In this document: positions 1 through 9,777 of the stretch, piece by piece
Layout: each line of letters starts with the position of its first letter
Numbering within the stretch: position 1 is the stretch's first letter
Assembly: GCA_018335755.1 (NCBI GenBank)
Contig: JAGXRK010000045.1
Location: forward strand, 186,001 to 250,000
Length of the DNA: 64,000 nt
Origin: Ignavibacterium sp.
GTDB taxonomy: Bacteria; Bacteroidota; Ignavibacteria; Ignavibacteriales; Ignavibacteriaceae
Reading direction: 5' to 3'
Notes under the pieces: model-generated
Database searches by the model: none
The model's input: the letters and a program-made list of their open reading frames with translations, nothing else
What the model was told of the DNA's origin: nothing
Translations under genes and position numbers: made by a program

Positions 1-72
1 GGGTATCAGGTATAGGGTATAAATTTTATAGTATTAATTTTTAATTGAATTATAGCCTATACCATTATACCC
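1..72. repeat. Imperfect inverted repeat at window edge
   Basis: The left arm (1-16) and right arm (56-72) are complementary in two blocks, GGGTAT with ATACCC and GGTATAGG with CCTATACC, separated by an AT-rich centre. It lies upstream of the 5'-nucleotidase gene. It could be the end of a small dispersed element or a terminator of a gene outside the window. No T-tract makes a terminator certain. Confidence 0.4.
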
Positions 73-151
73 TTATTCCTGTATTCCATAATAAGATTAA
101 CTCATATCCCCATTTTTCATTATCTTGCAAATAAAAACGTCAGGGATTGGT

Positions 152-1918
152 ATGCTAAAACGAATCATTTATCTAACAAATTTTTTGCTGATATTTGCTT
201 TTACTCTATCAGCACAAACTATAAACCTAAAAATAGTTGAAACTTCTGATGTGCACGGTGCTATTTTTCCTTACGATTTGAAAAACGACAAAGCATCAAA
301 TTCATCTCTTGCACAGGTTATGACGTATCTTCGGAAAGAACGCTCAAAACCTGATCAACACGTTATCCTTTTAGACAATGGAGATATTCTTCAGGGCGAT
401 CCGATTGTGTACTACTACAATTTTGAAAAAACTGATACTGTTCATCTTTATGCTGACGTAATGAATTATATGAAATATAATGCCGGAACTGTTGGTAATC
501 ACGATATTGAGGCAGGTCACGATGTATATGATAAGTTTATTGATGAACTAAACTTTCCCTGGCTTGCAGCTAATGCAGTCAGAACTTCTGACGGCAAGCC
601 ATACTTTAAACCATACACAATGGTTGAAATAGGTTTATTGAGAATTGCTGTGCTTGGACTAATAACCCCAAGCATTCCAAACTGGCTGCCGGAAAAAATC
701 TGGGAAGGAATCGAATTTTATGATATGATTGAATCTGCCAAAAAATGGCTTAAAGAAATAAAGTTAAGAGAACAACCTGATATGATCATTGGATTATTTC
801 ATGCAGGTGTTGATTATACTTATGCAGGACAAAATGCGGATTCATATAAAAATGAAAATGCTTCAAAACTTGTTGCTGAGCAGGTTACAGGTTTTGATAT
901 AATTTTTGTCGGTCATGATCACGCTGGCTGGAATTTTACTGCTAAAAATCCTGAAGGGAAATCAGTACTAATTCTTGGTACACTTGCTGGCGCACAAACA
1001 GTTGCTGTTGCAAATCTTACTCTTACTTTTGATAAAATTTGCGAGTTGTGGTCTATCGATTCAATTGAGGGTGAAATAATAAACATTAAGAACTACTCGC
1101 CGGATGAAGAATTTATGGAACAGTTTTCCCCTGCTCTGGAAGACGCCAAACTATATGTAAACCGGAAAATAGGTGAGTTTGATAAAGCTGTTTCTTCACG
1201 TGATGCAATTTTTGGTCCTTCAGAATTTACTGACTTAGTTCACAATATTCAGCTGGAACTTACAGATGCTGATATTTCATTCACTGCTCCACTTGCATTA
1301 AATACACAAATAAAAGCGGGGGATGTTTTCGTAAGAGATATGTTTAATCTTTACAGATATGAAAACCTGCTATATACTTTGAGCTTAAAAGGTCAGGAGA
1401 TAAAAGATTATCTTGAGTACTCATGTGCAAACTGGTTTAACGTGATGAAAGATGAAAACGATAACCTGCTAAAATTTAAGAGAGATGAAGATGGAAACAT
1501 TCAGTATTCTGAAAGAACAAAATCTCCTGAACTTGAAGAAAGATTTTATAATTACGAATCCGCTGCCGGAATTAATTATACTGTTGATGTTTCAAAGCCC
1601 GAAGGCGGCAGAGTAACCATTAGCAATTTATCTGATGGAAGAACTTTTGATTTTAATTCAATGTACAAAGTCGCTGTAAATTCTTACCGTGGTAACGGCG
1701 GGGGCGGACATCTCACACGTGGTGCTGGAATCCCTCAGGAAAAACTTGCGGACAGAATTCTTGACTCAACTGAAAAAGACCTCCGTTATTATATGATGCA
1801 TTGGATAGAAAAACAGGGAACTATTACTCCAGAGGTTATTAACAACTGGAAAGTTCTCCCTGAATCTTGGTGGCAGAAAGGAAAAGAGAAAGATTACAAA
1901 ATTATGTTTGGGAGATAG
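152..1918 (+). CDS. Secreted 5'-nucleotidase / metallophosphatase (UshA/CpdB-like)
   Basis: This is a periplasmic or surface metallophosphoesterase that likely removes phosphate from nucleotides or related phosphoesters. Counting from the ATG at 152, a signal peptide (1-21, ending LSAQ) precedes the catalytic domain. The dimetal motifs are SDVHG (D33, H35), NGDILQGDP (D78), GNHD (N116, H117), H217 in LFHAG and GHDH at 254-257. The C-terminal 5'-nucleotidase domain contains the block YRGNGGGGH, which in this family forms part of the substrate pocket. A TTG nine codons upstream (125) is in frame. The ATG at 152 is preferred because it starts directly at the signal peptide and has AGGG about 6 bases before it. 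At 588 residues it has the usual family length. It stands alone and faces the cytochrome gene convergently. The exact substrate cannot be read from sequence. Confidence 0.88.
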   Translation: MLKRIIYLTNFLLIFAFTLSAQTINLKIVETSDVHGAIFPYDLKNDKASNSSLAQVMTYLRKERSKPDQHVILLDNGDILQGDPIVYYYNFEKTDTVHLYADVMNYMKYNAGTVGNHDIEAGHDVYDKFIDELNFPWLAANAVRTSDGKPYFKPYTMVEIGLLRIAVLGLITPSIPNWLPEKIWEGIEFYDMIESAKKWLKEIKLREQPDMIIGLFHAGVDYTYAGQNADSYKNENASKLVAEQVTGFDIIFVGHDHAGWNFTAKNPEGKSVLILGTLAGAQTVAVANLTLTFDKICELWSIDSIEGEIINIKNYSPDEEFMEQFSPALEDAKLYVNRKIGEFDKAVSSRDAIFGPSEFTDLVHNIQLELTDADISFTAPLALNTQIKAGDVFVRDMFNLYRYENLLYTLSLKGQEIKDYLEYSCANWFNVMKDENDNLLKFKRDEDGNIQYSERTKSPELEERFYNYESAAGINYTVDVSKPEGGRVTISNLSDGRTFDFNSMYKVAVNSYRGNGGGGHLTRGAGIPQEKLADRILDSTEKDLRYYMMHWIEKQGTITPEVINNWKVLPESWWQKGKEKDYKIMFGR

Positions 1919-1971
1919 AAATATATCTTAGAAGTTTCGCTTTATAATCTAAATGTTTTTTTCTCTTGTAG

Positions 1972-1993
1972 GGAACGGACTCCCGTCCATTCC
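1972..1993. repeat. GC-rich hairpin between convergent genes
   Basis: GGAAcGGAC pairs with GTCCaTTCC around a TCCC loop, with one mismatch. It sits in the 131-base gap between two convergent genes and is far richer in GC than its surroundings. There is no T-tract on either side, so it is not a clear intrinsic terminator. Nearby 2024-2043 has a second short GGATC/GATCC stem. Confidence 0.4.
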
Positions 1994-2049
1994 GCTCTTA
2001 TGTTTCATACACATTATTTCGGATCGGTCGGGAGACAGATCCCTGCATT

Positions 2050-3927
2050 TTACTTTACCAACAACATTTTCTTTACTGCAGTATGTTCGCCGGCTGTAAG
2101 CTTGTAAAAATAAACGCCGCTTTTCAATTTTGTGCCATCAAACTCAACCTCATACTTTCCTGCTGGTTGATATTTGTCGATGAGTGTTGCAATTTCATTT
2201 CCCAAAACATCAAATACCTTTATCGTTTGATGACTGCCTGCAGGCAACTGCCAACTTATAATAGTGCTTGGGTTAAACGGGTTCGGAAAGTTCTGTTCAA
2301 GGATATAACCTGAAACTACTCTTTCATTTTCAACAGATGTTACAAGTGAAGTTGTTACTGTACTCATTATAAAAGGTATATTCGGTCTGGCATCGTACAT
2401 CGTAACAAACTGGTTGATATCCGGTACATTTATGTTTCTTAAATAATCAACAATTGCCGGCTTTATAGATTGAAAACAAACCTGCGCTTTAATGCTGTAG
2501 GTCTGCTGAGCTAATGCTGGAATTTTATAAGTAACGAAGTCGCTTCCGGTACCTTCACTCAAACCGTCTTTATTAAAATCAGGATCATTCACCGCTTCGC
2601 CAAATATTGCAGTGGTATCATAACCTGGATGCGAAGATACGAATCCAACAGGCGGAATTCTGTTATCTTTAATATAATCTGCAGCTCTTAATAATGTGTA
2701 AGTTACACTCTGATCAACATCAACAAAAACACCTTCATAAATCTGTACCTGTTCCTCTTGAGTAATTATGTTGAAATGGGGTTCGTAATCCGTATTTATT
2801 CCTATAATTTCCCCAACAGAATTCCAATTGCCTGATTGAAATACGATATTACTGCCGGAATCTTCAACTTTAAGATGAATCCACATTCTGCGGAAAGGTA
2901 TTCCTGAAGGAATTTTATGACCAGTTTTATTTTCAATACCAACTTGAATTATCAAAGAATCGTTTAACACATCCGCAAGCAAAGAGAGATCTATTGCTTC
3001 CTGAGTTAGTTTTTGTTCAGCAAAACTGATTGTAGTATCAAAATGTTCTGCTGATGCAGTGATGCCAAGAGTGTTAATGTTTTCTTTTAGCATACCTAGC
3101 ATATAAACATTTCCTCCAACAAATTCATGCTGCCAATATGGTGAACGAAGAACCTGATGACCGGGGGGAATTGTGGCAATGTCTACTCCATCACTAATAA
3201 CAGGCATATGACAATCCTGGCATTGAATATCCTGGGCAGGATATATACTATTCTTCCATTCAAGATATGGTGTCTGTTCAGGAAACATTCCGGCAATATT
3301 ACCCTGGTTATCAATATAAGGAGTAAATAATGTATGACAGGTTGCACAAAGCTCGGATTTATCTACGTGCGGAGAGTAAACAGGTGTAAAACCGATAATT
3401 GAGAACATTGCCTGAGTATGCGGATTTTCATAAGGGCCATAATTTATGCTGTCATTTTCAATTATATAATTTCCTGAATACGAGGAAACCATTCCAAAAT
3501 TATCCTGCTTGATCTGGTGACATGCTGTACAACTTACTCCATCGTTGGCAATGGGATCAGCTTTCATTTCAGCCAGAGAATAATTTTGCTGCCCGTTATA
3601 AATAGCCTCTGTATAGCCAAGTGGCGAATGACATTTTGTGCAGGTTGATTCAATGATTTGCTGAAGCTGTGGAAATTTATGAACTTCTTCTGCAACAATT
3701 GCACGCCAGAACGGATCCTTGCTTGCATTTGCCATCATTGTTGGTCGCCAATGCGTTACGGGTGAAATATCCGAACCATTATAATATAAAACGGTTGACA
3801 TATTACTGGAATGACAAGTTGCACAACTTCCTGAGCCGGCAAATAGAGCGGTTCTGCCTAAGGGCAAAGAGTTCTGTGAATATGAGTTAATGCTTATAAA
3901 CAGAACAAGAAAGAATATCTTTTTCAT
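2050..3927 (-). CDS. Five-haem c-type cytochrome with T9SS sorting domain
   Basis: This is an exported multihaem cytochrome, probably surface-attached or secreted and serving in electron transfer or nitrogen/sulfur redox chemistry. From the ATG at 3927 there is a signal peptide (1-18, ending NSYSQ). Five CxxCH haem sites follow at 35-39, 96-100, 133-137, 194-198 and 236-240. A beta-rich middle region is followed by a C-terminal T9SS type A sorting domain (about the last 85 residues), with NFPNPFNPST and a GVYFYKL strand near the end. The reading frame is open for 27 more codons upstream. The chosen start has an excellent AGGGGAAG ribosome site and begins at the signal peptide. It is a single gene, separated from the upstream operon by a terminator at 4045-4072. 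The haem count and tail are seen directly; the redox role is inferred. Confidence 0.85.
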   Translation of the reverse strand: MKKIFFLVLFISINSYSQNSLPLGRTALFAGSGSCATCHSSNMSTVLYYNGSDISPVTHWRPTMMANASKDPFWRAIVAEEVHKFPQLQQIIESTCTKCHSPLGYTEAIYNGQQNYSLAEMKADPIANDGVSCTACHQIKQDNFGMVSSYSGNYIIENDSINYGPYENPHTQAMFSIIGFTPVYSPHVDKSELCATCHTLFTPYIDNQGNIAGMFPEQTPYLEWKNSIYPAQDIQCQDCHMPVISDGVDIATIPPGHQVLRSPYWQHEFVGGNVYMLGMLKENINTLGITASAEHFDTTISFAEQKLTQEAIDLSLLADVLNDSLIIQVGIENKTGHKIPSGIPFRRMWIHLKVEDSGSNIVFQSGNWNSVGEIIGINTDYEPHFNIITQEEQVQIYEGVFVDVDQSVTYTLLRAADYIKDNRIPPVGFVSSHPGYDTTAIFGEAVNDPDFNKDGLSEGTGSDFVTYKIPALAQQTYSIKAQVCFQSIKPAIVDYLRNINVPDINQFVTMYDARPNIPFIMSTVTTSLVTSVENERVVSGYILEQNFPNPFNPSTIISWQLPAGSHQTIKVFDVLGNEIATLIDKYQPAGKYEVEFDGTKLKSGVYFYKLTAGEHTAVKKMLLVK

Positions 3928-4044
3928 TATAACTTCCCCTGAAAATGGATGTGACGAAAATCTACTTACGAAAATAATAATCAACTGATTAAAATGATAG
4001 TAATTCACAAACTAATATTATGAGAAAAATATTTCTTTTGTTTA

Positions 4045-4072
4045 ATAAAAAAGGCGACTATAAAAAGTCGCC
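4045..4072 (-). terminator. Intrinsic terminator of the DUF1800-DUF1501 operon
   Basis: Read leftward, GGCGACT pairs perfectly with AGTCGCC (4053-4059 and 4066-4072) around a six-base loop and is followed by six T. It lies 24 bases past the stop of the DUF1501 gene and ahead of the cytochrome gene, so it separates two leftward transcription units. Confidence 0.88.
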
Positions 4073-4096
4073 TGAAGATTAATTGAATCAATAAAT

Positions 4097-5623
4097 TTAT
4101 TTGAGCAGAACCATTTTAATAGTCTCTCTCGTAGCGCGAGAATCAAGTCTTGCAAAATACACACCGCTTGGATGTTTACTTCCATCAAACTGAACTGAAT
4201 AAACACCCGCATCCTGATATTGGTTAACTAAAGTTTCAACTTCATCCCCTGCCGCTGAAAATATTTTTAAACTGACCTGCTGCGGAACCCTTAGTGAATA
4301 ATTTATTGTAGTGCTTGGATTAAATGGATTTGGATAATTCTGTTCAAGCTGAAATGCTCTTGGTCCGCCGTGTGCAAGATTTTTAACAGAAATAAGCGGT
4401 AAGGTTTCAAAACTCTTCATTAACACATCGGGCATTCTGTCAGAAGGCATTCCCAACTGATCAGTAAGAAGTGAAGCGTATATTTGTCTGAAATCATATT
4501 TATGCTTTATATCTCCGCTATTATCAAGATCGGTTAGGTCCGGGTTAGTACCAATAATTCCGCCCTTAACATTCTTACCAATTACGAATAAAGGCGCAGC
4601 CGCTCCATGATCGGTACCAGCACTTCCATTTTGTTTAAATGTTCTTCCAAATTCGGAGAAAGTCATCAGTACAACTTTATCAGCAATGCGGTGCAATTCA
4701 AGATCCTGCTGGAATGCAGCAATTGATTGGGCAACGTTAGATAACAGATTTGCATGGCTGTTAAGCTGATTGGCATGAGTATCAAACCCTCCTATTGAAG
4801 TTAGATAGACTGGTGTTTCAAGTCCGCCGGCAATAAGCTCAGCAACAATTGCCAGCTGCCTGCCTAAATTAGTATTAGGGTAAGTTGCAAGGTTAGTTGT
4901 TGAATCTGCTTTCTCTTTTATTATCTCTGCATAACGGATTGAGCGTGCAGCTACCTCTTTAATATATCTTAACTGATCACCCGCCATTGTATTTGGAGGA
5001 GGATCGTTATCTGCTGAACTTCCGTTTATCAACTGGTAAAACTGATTTGGATTCTCAAATGAAATTCCCATAGAGCCCTGGCAGGTGCATTCAAGTAAAG
5101 CTGACTGTGTTGATCCAATCTGAATAGCCATTGGATGTTCCTGGTTAAAATCAACATAATCGGGAAAAACTTTTGCCAGGTATCTTCCAACCCATCCATC
5201 ATCTATAACCACATTTGAATCAGAAGCACTTAACCAAATATCAGTTGAACGAAAATGTGATCTGTTCGGATTGTTATAACCGACATTCTGCACAACTGCA
5301 ACTTGACCCTCTTCATAAAGAGATTTTAGCGAAAGTAGTGAGGGATGCATTCCTGTAAGGTTGTTTAACTTGATTACATCACCTTTAGGAATGCCAATAT
5401 TAGGCCGGGCATTATAATAAAGACTGTCTTCAAACGGAATGATTGTATTAAGTCCATCATTACCTCCGCTAAGCTGAACGATAACAATTACTTTTCCGTT
5501 TATTGCCTGAAAATTTAAGAATGATTTTGAAAATGCCCTGATTGGAATATTACCTAACGCCATAGAAACGGTACCGGCTCCGGCAATAACTCCTAAGTTT
5601 CTTAAAAACGATCTTCTATCCAT
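4097..5623 (-). CDS. DUF1501 family protein with Tat-like signal and T9SS sorting domain
   Basis: This is an exported protein of the DUF1501 family, a sulfatase/alkaline-phosphatase-like fold that is functionally uncharacterised. The N-terminus MDRRSFLRNLG has the twin-arginine pattern (RR at 3-4) ahead of a hydrophobic stretch. The body carries the family blocks VQLSGGNDGLNT near 50, TFSEFGRT and GTDHG. The final ~85 residues form a T9SS sorting domain (NYPNPFNPST, then GVYFARL). It is the second gene of an operon, 19 bases after the DUF1800 gene; this pairing is common in many phyla and suggests the two act together at the cell surface. A Tat-type leader combined with a T9SS tail is unusual. 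The ATG start is clear. Function is unknown. Confidence 0.85.
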   Translation of the reverse strand: MDRRSFLRNLGVIAGAGTVSMALGNIPIRAFSKSFLNFQAINGKVIVIVQLSGGNDGLNTIIPFEDSLYYNARPNIGIPKGDVIKLNNLTGMHPSLLSLKSLYEEGQVAVVQNVGYNNPNRSHFRSTDIWLSASDSNVVIDDGWVGRYLAKVFPDYVDFNQEHPMAIQIGSTQSALLECTCQGSMGISFENPNQFYQLINGSSADNDPPPNTMAGDQLRYIKEVAARSIRYAEIIKEKADSTTNLATYPNTNLGRQLAIVAELIAGGLETPVYLTSIGGFDTHANQLNSHANLLSNVAQSIAAFQQDLELHRIADKVVLMTFSEFGRTFKQNGSAGTDHGAAAPLFVIGKNVKGGIIGTNPDLTDLDNSGDIKHKYDFRQIYASLLTDQLGMPSDRMPDVLMKSFETLPLISVKNLAHGGPRAFQLEQNYPNPFNPSTTINYSLRVPQQVSLKIFSAAGDEVETLVNQYQDAGVYSVQFDGSKHPSGVYFARLDSRATRETIKMVLLK

Positions 5624-5642
5624 AACTATCTTTCTACTTTAA

Positions 5643-7016
5643 TTATGTGAGTTGATATTCAGATAATCGCATAAGCGCTCTAAAGAACACCTGAAGTCTG
5701 TCTTCTGCTTTAGGATCAAAGGTAGACCAATCGTAAACTGCTGCACCGTCAAGCAATGTATTGAGCAGATAAGTTCTTCTGTTTTCACTTAGAGGAAACT
5801 GAATAAATATTTTTGCAATGTCGTCAATCAATTGAACTGCATTTTCAGAACTGCTGAAAGTTCTAGCATAGTCAACAAGGTTAACCTGAAAAGTTAAACT
5901 TCCGCCATTTGGTTTTTTACCATTAATAAGTGCATCAGTAAAGATGTTTCTGGCAGGGAGAGTAGTTGTATTAATCCATATCCTATCTCCATCCCAGCCG
6001 CTTACATTTGGCGGTGAAAAAAGTACCTGCTTAGTCTGTTCAGCAATCTGACGCATATAAACGTAATCCGGAGTGCCTGCATTTAATTGTTTAATAGCAG
6101 TTATAATAAACTCAACCGGGCTTTTTATTTTTGCACTGCGAATTTCGGCAGAATGAAACAGAACTGATTTTAATAATGTGGAAAGTACAGGTTTCAGTTC
6201 ATAATTATTGCTGCGAAGAATTTCTGCCATAGTTTCAATGTTGGCTTCATCAGGAACAATGTGCATAAATTCAGTATATAATCCCCGGCAGATATAATTA
6301 GCAGCCACCGGCTGAGTAAATATTATGTCTACAATATCGTCGTGATTAAAATTACCGCTTTGTCCTAAAAAGGTTTTCACTCCATCATCAAAACGGGTTT
6401 CAGTAAAATATGGCTCAAGACCATTTACTCTCCAACCGGTTAATGCTCTGGCTGCTTCTTTAATATCCTGTTCAGTGTAGTTGCCAATTCCAAGTGTAAA
6501 TAATTCAAGAAGCTCTCTGGCATAATTTTCGTTCGGGGCACCCTTTCTGTTTTTATCACTATCAAGATAAATAAGCATTGCAGCATCGATAGTAACAGCT
6601 TTTGTTAATTCAATAACATTTCCCATTGCATAATCACGGAATAATTTATTCTGCCAGTACATTCTTTGCGGTAAAGAAACTTTTGCAATATCACTGACAA
6701 AATGATTATGCCAGAACAGAACCATTTTTTCCTGAAAGGAGTAACCCTGAGTAAGCATTAGATTATACCACCAGTATATCAATTCTCTTGTACGATCTGT
6801 TTTGTTATCACCGGAGGAATCATTTACCCAAAAACCCGGTGGCGCGGGTACTGGCCTATCTGCAAGAAGGTGATTATCTACAAAATCATCAAGTGTTGTT
6901 GACAGCGCAAATTCAAGATCCTGCTTATTGTAGCCGAAGAGTGTTCTTGCTAAAAGATGCCGCGCAGCATCTTCATCCCAAACTGTAATTTTGTTAAAAT
7001 TATTTCCACTTTTCAC
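5643..7016 (-). CDS. DUF1800 family protein
   Basis: This 457-residue protein belongs to the DUF1800 family, almost always encoded beside DUF1501 proteins. Recognisable blocks are HLLARTLFGYN near the start, WHNHFVSD, NENYARELLELFTLG, AARALTGW and PNVSGWDG; the conserved histidines and tryptophans are typical. No signal peptide is visible, unlike its partner. It begins with GTG at 7016, preceded by AAAGG seven bases upstream; no ATG lies between this and the conserved N-terminal block. It is the first gene of the two-gene operon that ends at the terminator near 4050. The molecular function of the family is not known. Confidence 0.85.
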   Translation of the reverse strand: MKSGNNFNKITVWDEDAARHLLARTLFGYNKQDLEFALSTTLDDFVDNHLLADRPVPAPPGFWVNDSSGDNKTDRTRELIYWWYNLMLTQGYSFQEKMVLFWHNHFVSDIAKVSLPQRMYWQNKLFRDYAMGNVIELTKAVTIDAAMLIYLDSDKNRKGAPNENYARELLELFTLGIGNYTEQDIKEAARALTGWRVNGLEPYFTETRFDDGVKTFLGQSGNFNHDDIVDIIFTQPVAANYICRGLYTEFMHIVPDEANIETMAEILRSNNYELKPVLSTLLKSVLFHSAEIRSAKIKSPVEFIITAIKQLNAGTPDYVYMRQIAEQTKQVLFSPPNVSGWDGDRIWINTTTLPARNIFTDALINGKKPNGGSLTFQVNLVDYARTFSSSENAVQLIDDIAKIFIQFPLSENRRTYLLNTLLDGAAVYDWSTFDPKAEDRLQVFFRALMRLSEYQLT

Positions 7017-7344
7017 TTGATAGCCTTTACTTTAATTTGGAATTATTAATCGGAAGTTTGCTTAAAAAGCGAAAAAAATATGCCAGTCAGTAATATTTGG
7101 TATTTCGCAATAAAAGTGGAATGGAAAATCTTTTACGTAGTTTTTACTCGTAAATTTTTCTAAGTAAAATTTTTTAACGTATTACAGATAATGCAATTTC
7201 GCTAAAAATTTACTTTGTTATTCTGCTACTAAGTAAATTACTTTTGTGTAGATAATAGGTTAAATCACTCCCCCTAAATGATAACAATACTCTTCTCCAA
7301 CCAATTGAGATTAATAATGAATAGCCCGATGCCTGAATAATATT
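7017..7344. other. AT-rich spacer, promoter region of DUF1800 operon
   Basis: There are 328 bases without a plausible gene on either strand. The segment is strongly AT-rich with several variants of a TAAATTTTT / AAGTAAATTACTT pattern between 7140 and 7250. It must hold the promoter of the leftward DUF1800-DUF1501 operon and the end of the sppA unit. I see no certain promoter or terminator. Confidence 0.5.
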
Positions 7345-9777
7345 TCAATACCTGTTAAAAATCATATCGTTACTTATAAAATCAATTGGCAGAACTGGCA
7401 TAGGAATACCGTTATTCAGAGTTCTGAACCTTAGTTCATTTAGGAACGGATCGTTGTCAGTACTGATAAATCGGGGAACAAATGATGGAATGAATTTACT
7501 AATATCGATCAACGGTCTTTCAGGCAGTTCTATTATTTCAAATTGTTTATTCTTCAAACCTGATTTTTCAACTGCAATATTTATCGCAGTTTCAAGGCCG
7601 CCTAGTACATCAACAAGACCATTACTCAATCCATCGGCACCAGACCAAACTCTCCCCTCACCTATTTTATCAATTTCATAAAAGGATTTATTTCTACCGG
7701 CGGCAACTTTGTCCACGAATTCTTTATACATTTTTCTGATTAAGGTTTCTGCTTTAATTAACTCTTCATCATTTAAATTTCTATCAGGTATTGTAAGTCC
7801 GAGCAAAGGTATAGTTGCTCCAAAATTAAGATCTGAAAACTTTCCTACTTTAACACGATCTGTGGTAAATCCAAGTTTATCTTTTAATTCTGTGTTATAA
7901 ACCCAAAGACCAATAACTCCGATTGATCCTGTAATTGTAATCGGTGCAGCTACGATAGTGTCTGCATACATAGAAAGCCAGTATCCGCCGGATGCAGCTA
8001 CTGATCCTTGTGAAACTATAACCGGTTTTTTACCTTTAGCTTTTTTCAGCTCTTCGGCAATTAAATCTGAAGCTAACGCATCTCCGCCAGGTGAATCAAC
8101 ACGAAGTACAATTGCTTTTACATTGGAGTTCTTTACAGCGGATTCAACATACTTCACAAGGCTGCGTGCTTTTATCCCGGCATCTAATTGTGTACCGCCG
8201 ATTGCATAAATTACGGCAATAGCAGGTTTGCGGCCCCAATAATTGTCCCTTGGAAGATTAAAGTCTTTTAACGAAACTGATGAAATTAAATTTACTTTAT
8301 CGTTATTTAATGACTTAATGATATCTTTAACTGTATCCCATCTTCCAAGAGTATCCACAAGACCAAGTTCAAAAGCTTCTTCCGGAGAGAACATTGCATA
8401 TTCGTTTACAAGCTGTTCAAATTTCTGATCAGAAAAATTTCTTTCTTTACAAATATCGGTTTTGGCAATACGATAAAATTCATCTACCAATCTTTGTCTT
8501 TGTTCCCTGTCTGAATCACTCATTTTATCTCGAGAATAGGACTCAGCAGCAGATTTATATTTGAAGTATCTTAATTCAGTAAATCCGATTCCTAATTTTT
8601 CCAGTGCTCCTTTATAGAATGTTCTGCCAAGAACATATCCCTCAAGAGTGATGGTTCCTAACGGATCAAGCACAATCTTATCTGCTACAGAAGCAAGATG
8701 ATAGCCATCAATATTAAGCCGGTCTGCAAATAACACAATTTTCTTTCCGCTATACTTAAATTCCTTAAGCTTTTCTCTAATCTCCCACATAATTTCACGA
8801 TTTGCATTAAGACCAGTAAGATTAATTGCAATTCCCGTTACGCTGTTATCGTTGTTTGCAGCCTCAATTTGTTTTATCAAATCAATTAAAGTGTTTGAGT
8901 TATCAAAAAGCTGGTAACGCTGATATCTGATTCCGCCTAAAAGATCAAGTTTAACATACTTGTCTTTTTTAAATAGATTTGGAAAAATACTTCGATCGTA
9001 TGCACCCAGTCTTATTCCATAAGTGTTAAAAGCATGTTTTTTATCATCAGCAAAATGTGATTGATAATTTATTCCAACATTTCCAAAACTTATTTGTGTT
9101 CCGATGTTGAAAGATTTTCCTTCGAAGAATCTGCCCGTAAATCTGATACCATCAAGCGGTTCAAGAACTGCACCAGCGCTCCACTTATTGTCTTTTACAG
9201 CTTTTTCATTTGATAGAATGTAATCACCAAAGAAGGTCAGCAATTGATTACCGAATGGCCTAACAGCCAAATCAATTATTCCTTTATTTTCACCTTCATT
9301 TGGAAGATTTGCAACTAATCCCAGGGAAAGATATCTGTTAAACCTTAATAGTGAACCGATTGTTATTTTATTTGAATAATTGAATAATTCACTTTTTCCA
9401 CTCAACCAGGAATACCCGAGGCCGAAACTAAAGACTGGTCCTCCAAATGCCGCCGAAAGCGAATAATCTGTTACTGAATGATTTTTCCCACCATAAGAAA
9501 CAACACTGAACCCAAAGTTTGGGATCGCAGTAAAAAATCCCCAATTATCTCTATCGTTAAAATCACTGTTTAAGTCATTCCAGGCAAAATAAATATCCGG
9601 TTGATGCAAATAAGTCAATATTGCCGGGTTATCATAACCATAGAGCCCAAATTTATTAGCGCCGGGAGCAGCAAAGGCAAAATTTGCGGCTTCATAATCG
9701 GGTTGAAGCACCTGCTGCGAAACATTATAAGGGCAAATAATTATGACCAGTAATACTATTAGTTCTATTTTTTTCAT
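7345..9777 (-). CDS. sppA: Signal peptide peptidase SppA (S49) with N-terminal barrel-like extension
   Basis: This is a serine protease of family S49 that digests cleaved signal peptides, exported to the envelope. After a signal peptide (1-20) comes a region of about 240 residues rich in alternating aromatic/glycine strands (YGYDNPAIL, FGLGYSWLSG), which resembles an outer-membrane beta-barrel or porin-like domain. Two S49 repeats follow. The catalytic dyad is visible: Lys408 in the YKSAAE motif, as in E. coli SppA, and Ser596 in VAASGGYW. The total of 810 residues exceeds the roughly 620 of 67K-type SppA because of the extension. It is a single leftward gene, divergent from the DUF4397 lipoprotein gene. 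The peptidase call is firm; the barrel assignment is inferred from strand pattern only. Confidence 0.87.
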   Translation of the reverse strand: MKKIELIVLLVIIICPYNVSQQVLQPDYEAANFAFAAPGANKFGLYGYDNPAILTYLHQPDIYFAWNDLNSDFNDRDNWGFFTAIPNFGFSVVSYGGKNHSVTDYSLSAAFGGPVFSFGLGYSWLSGKSELFNYSNKITIGSLLRFNRYLSLGLVANLPNEGENKGIIDLAVRPFGNQLLTFFGDYILSNEKAVKDNKWSAGAVLEPLDGIRFTGRFFEGKSFNIGTQISFGNVGINYQSHFADDKKHAFNTYGIRLGAYDRSIFPNLFKKDKYVKLDLLGGIRYQRYQLFDNSNTLIDLIKQIEAANNDNSVTGIAINLTGLNANREIMWEIREKLKEFKYSGKKIVLFADRLNIDGYHLASVADKIVLDPLGTITLEGYVLGRTFYKGALEKLGIGFTELRYFKYKSAAESYSRDKMSDSDREQRQRLVDEFYRIAKTDICKERNFSDQKFEQLVNEYAMFSPEEAFELGLVDTLGRWDTVKDIIKSLNNDKVNLISSVSLKDFNLPRDNYWGRKPAIAVIYAIGGTQLDAGIKARSLVKYVESAVKNSNVKAIVLRVDSPGGDALASDLIAEELKKAKGKKPVIVSQGSVAASGGYWLSMYADTIVAAPITITGSIGVIGLWVYNTELKDKLGFTTDRVKVGKFSDLNFGATIPLLGLTIPDRNLNDEELIKAETLIRKMYKEFVDKVAAGRNKSFYEIDKIGEGRVWSGADGLSNGLVDVLGGLETAINIAVEKSGLKNKQFEIIELPERPLIDISKFIPSFVPRFISTDNDPFLNELRFRTLNNGIPMPVLPIDFISNDMIFNRY

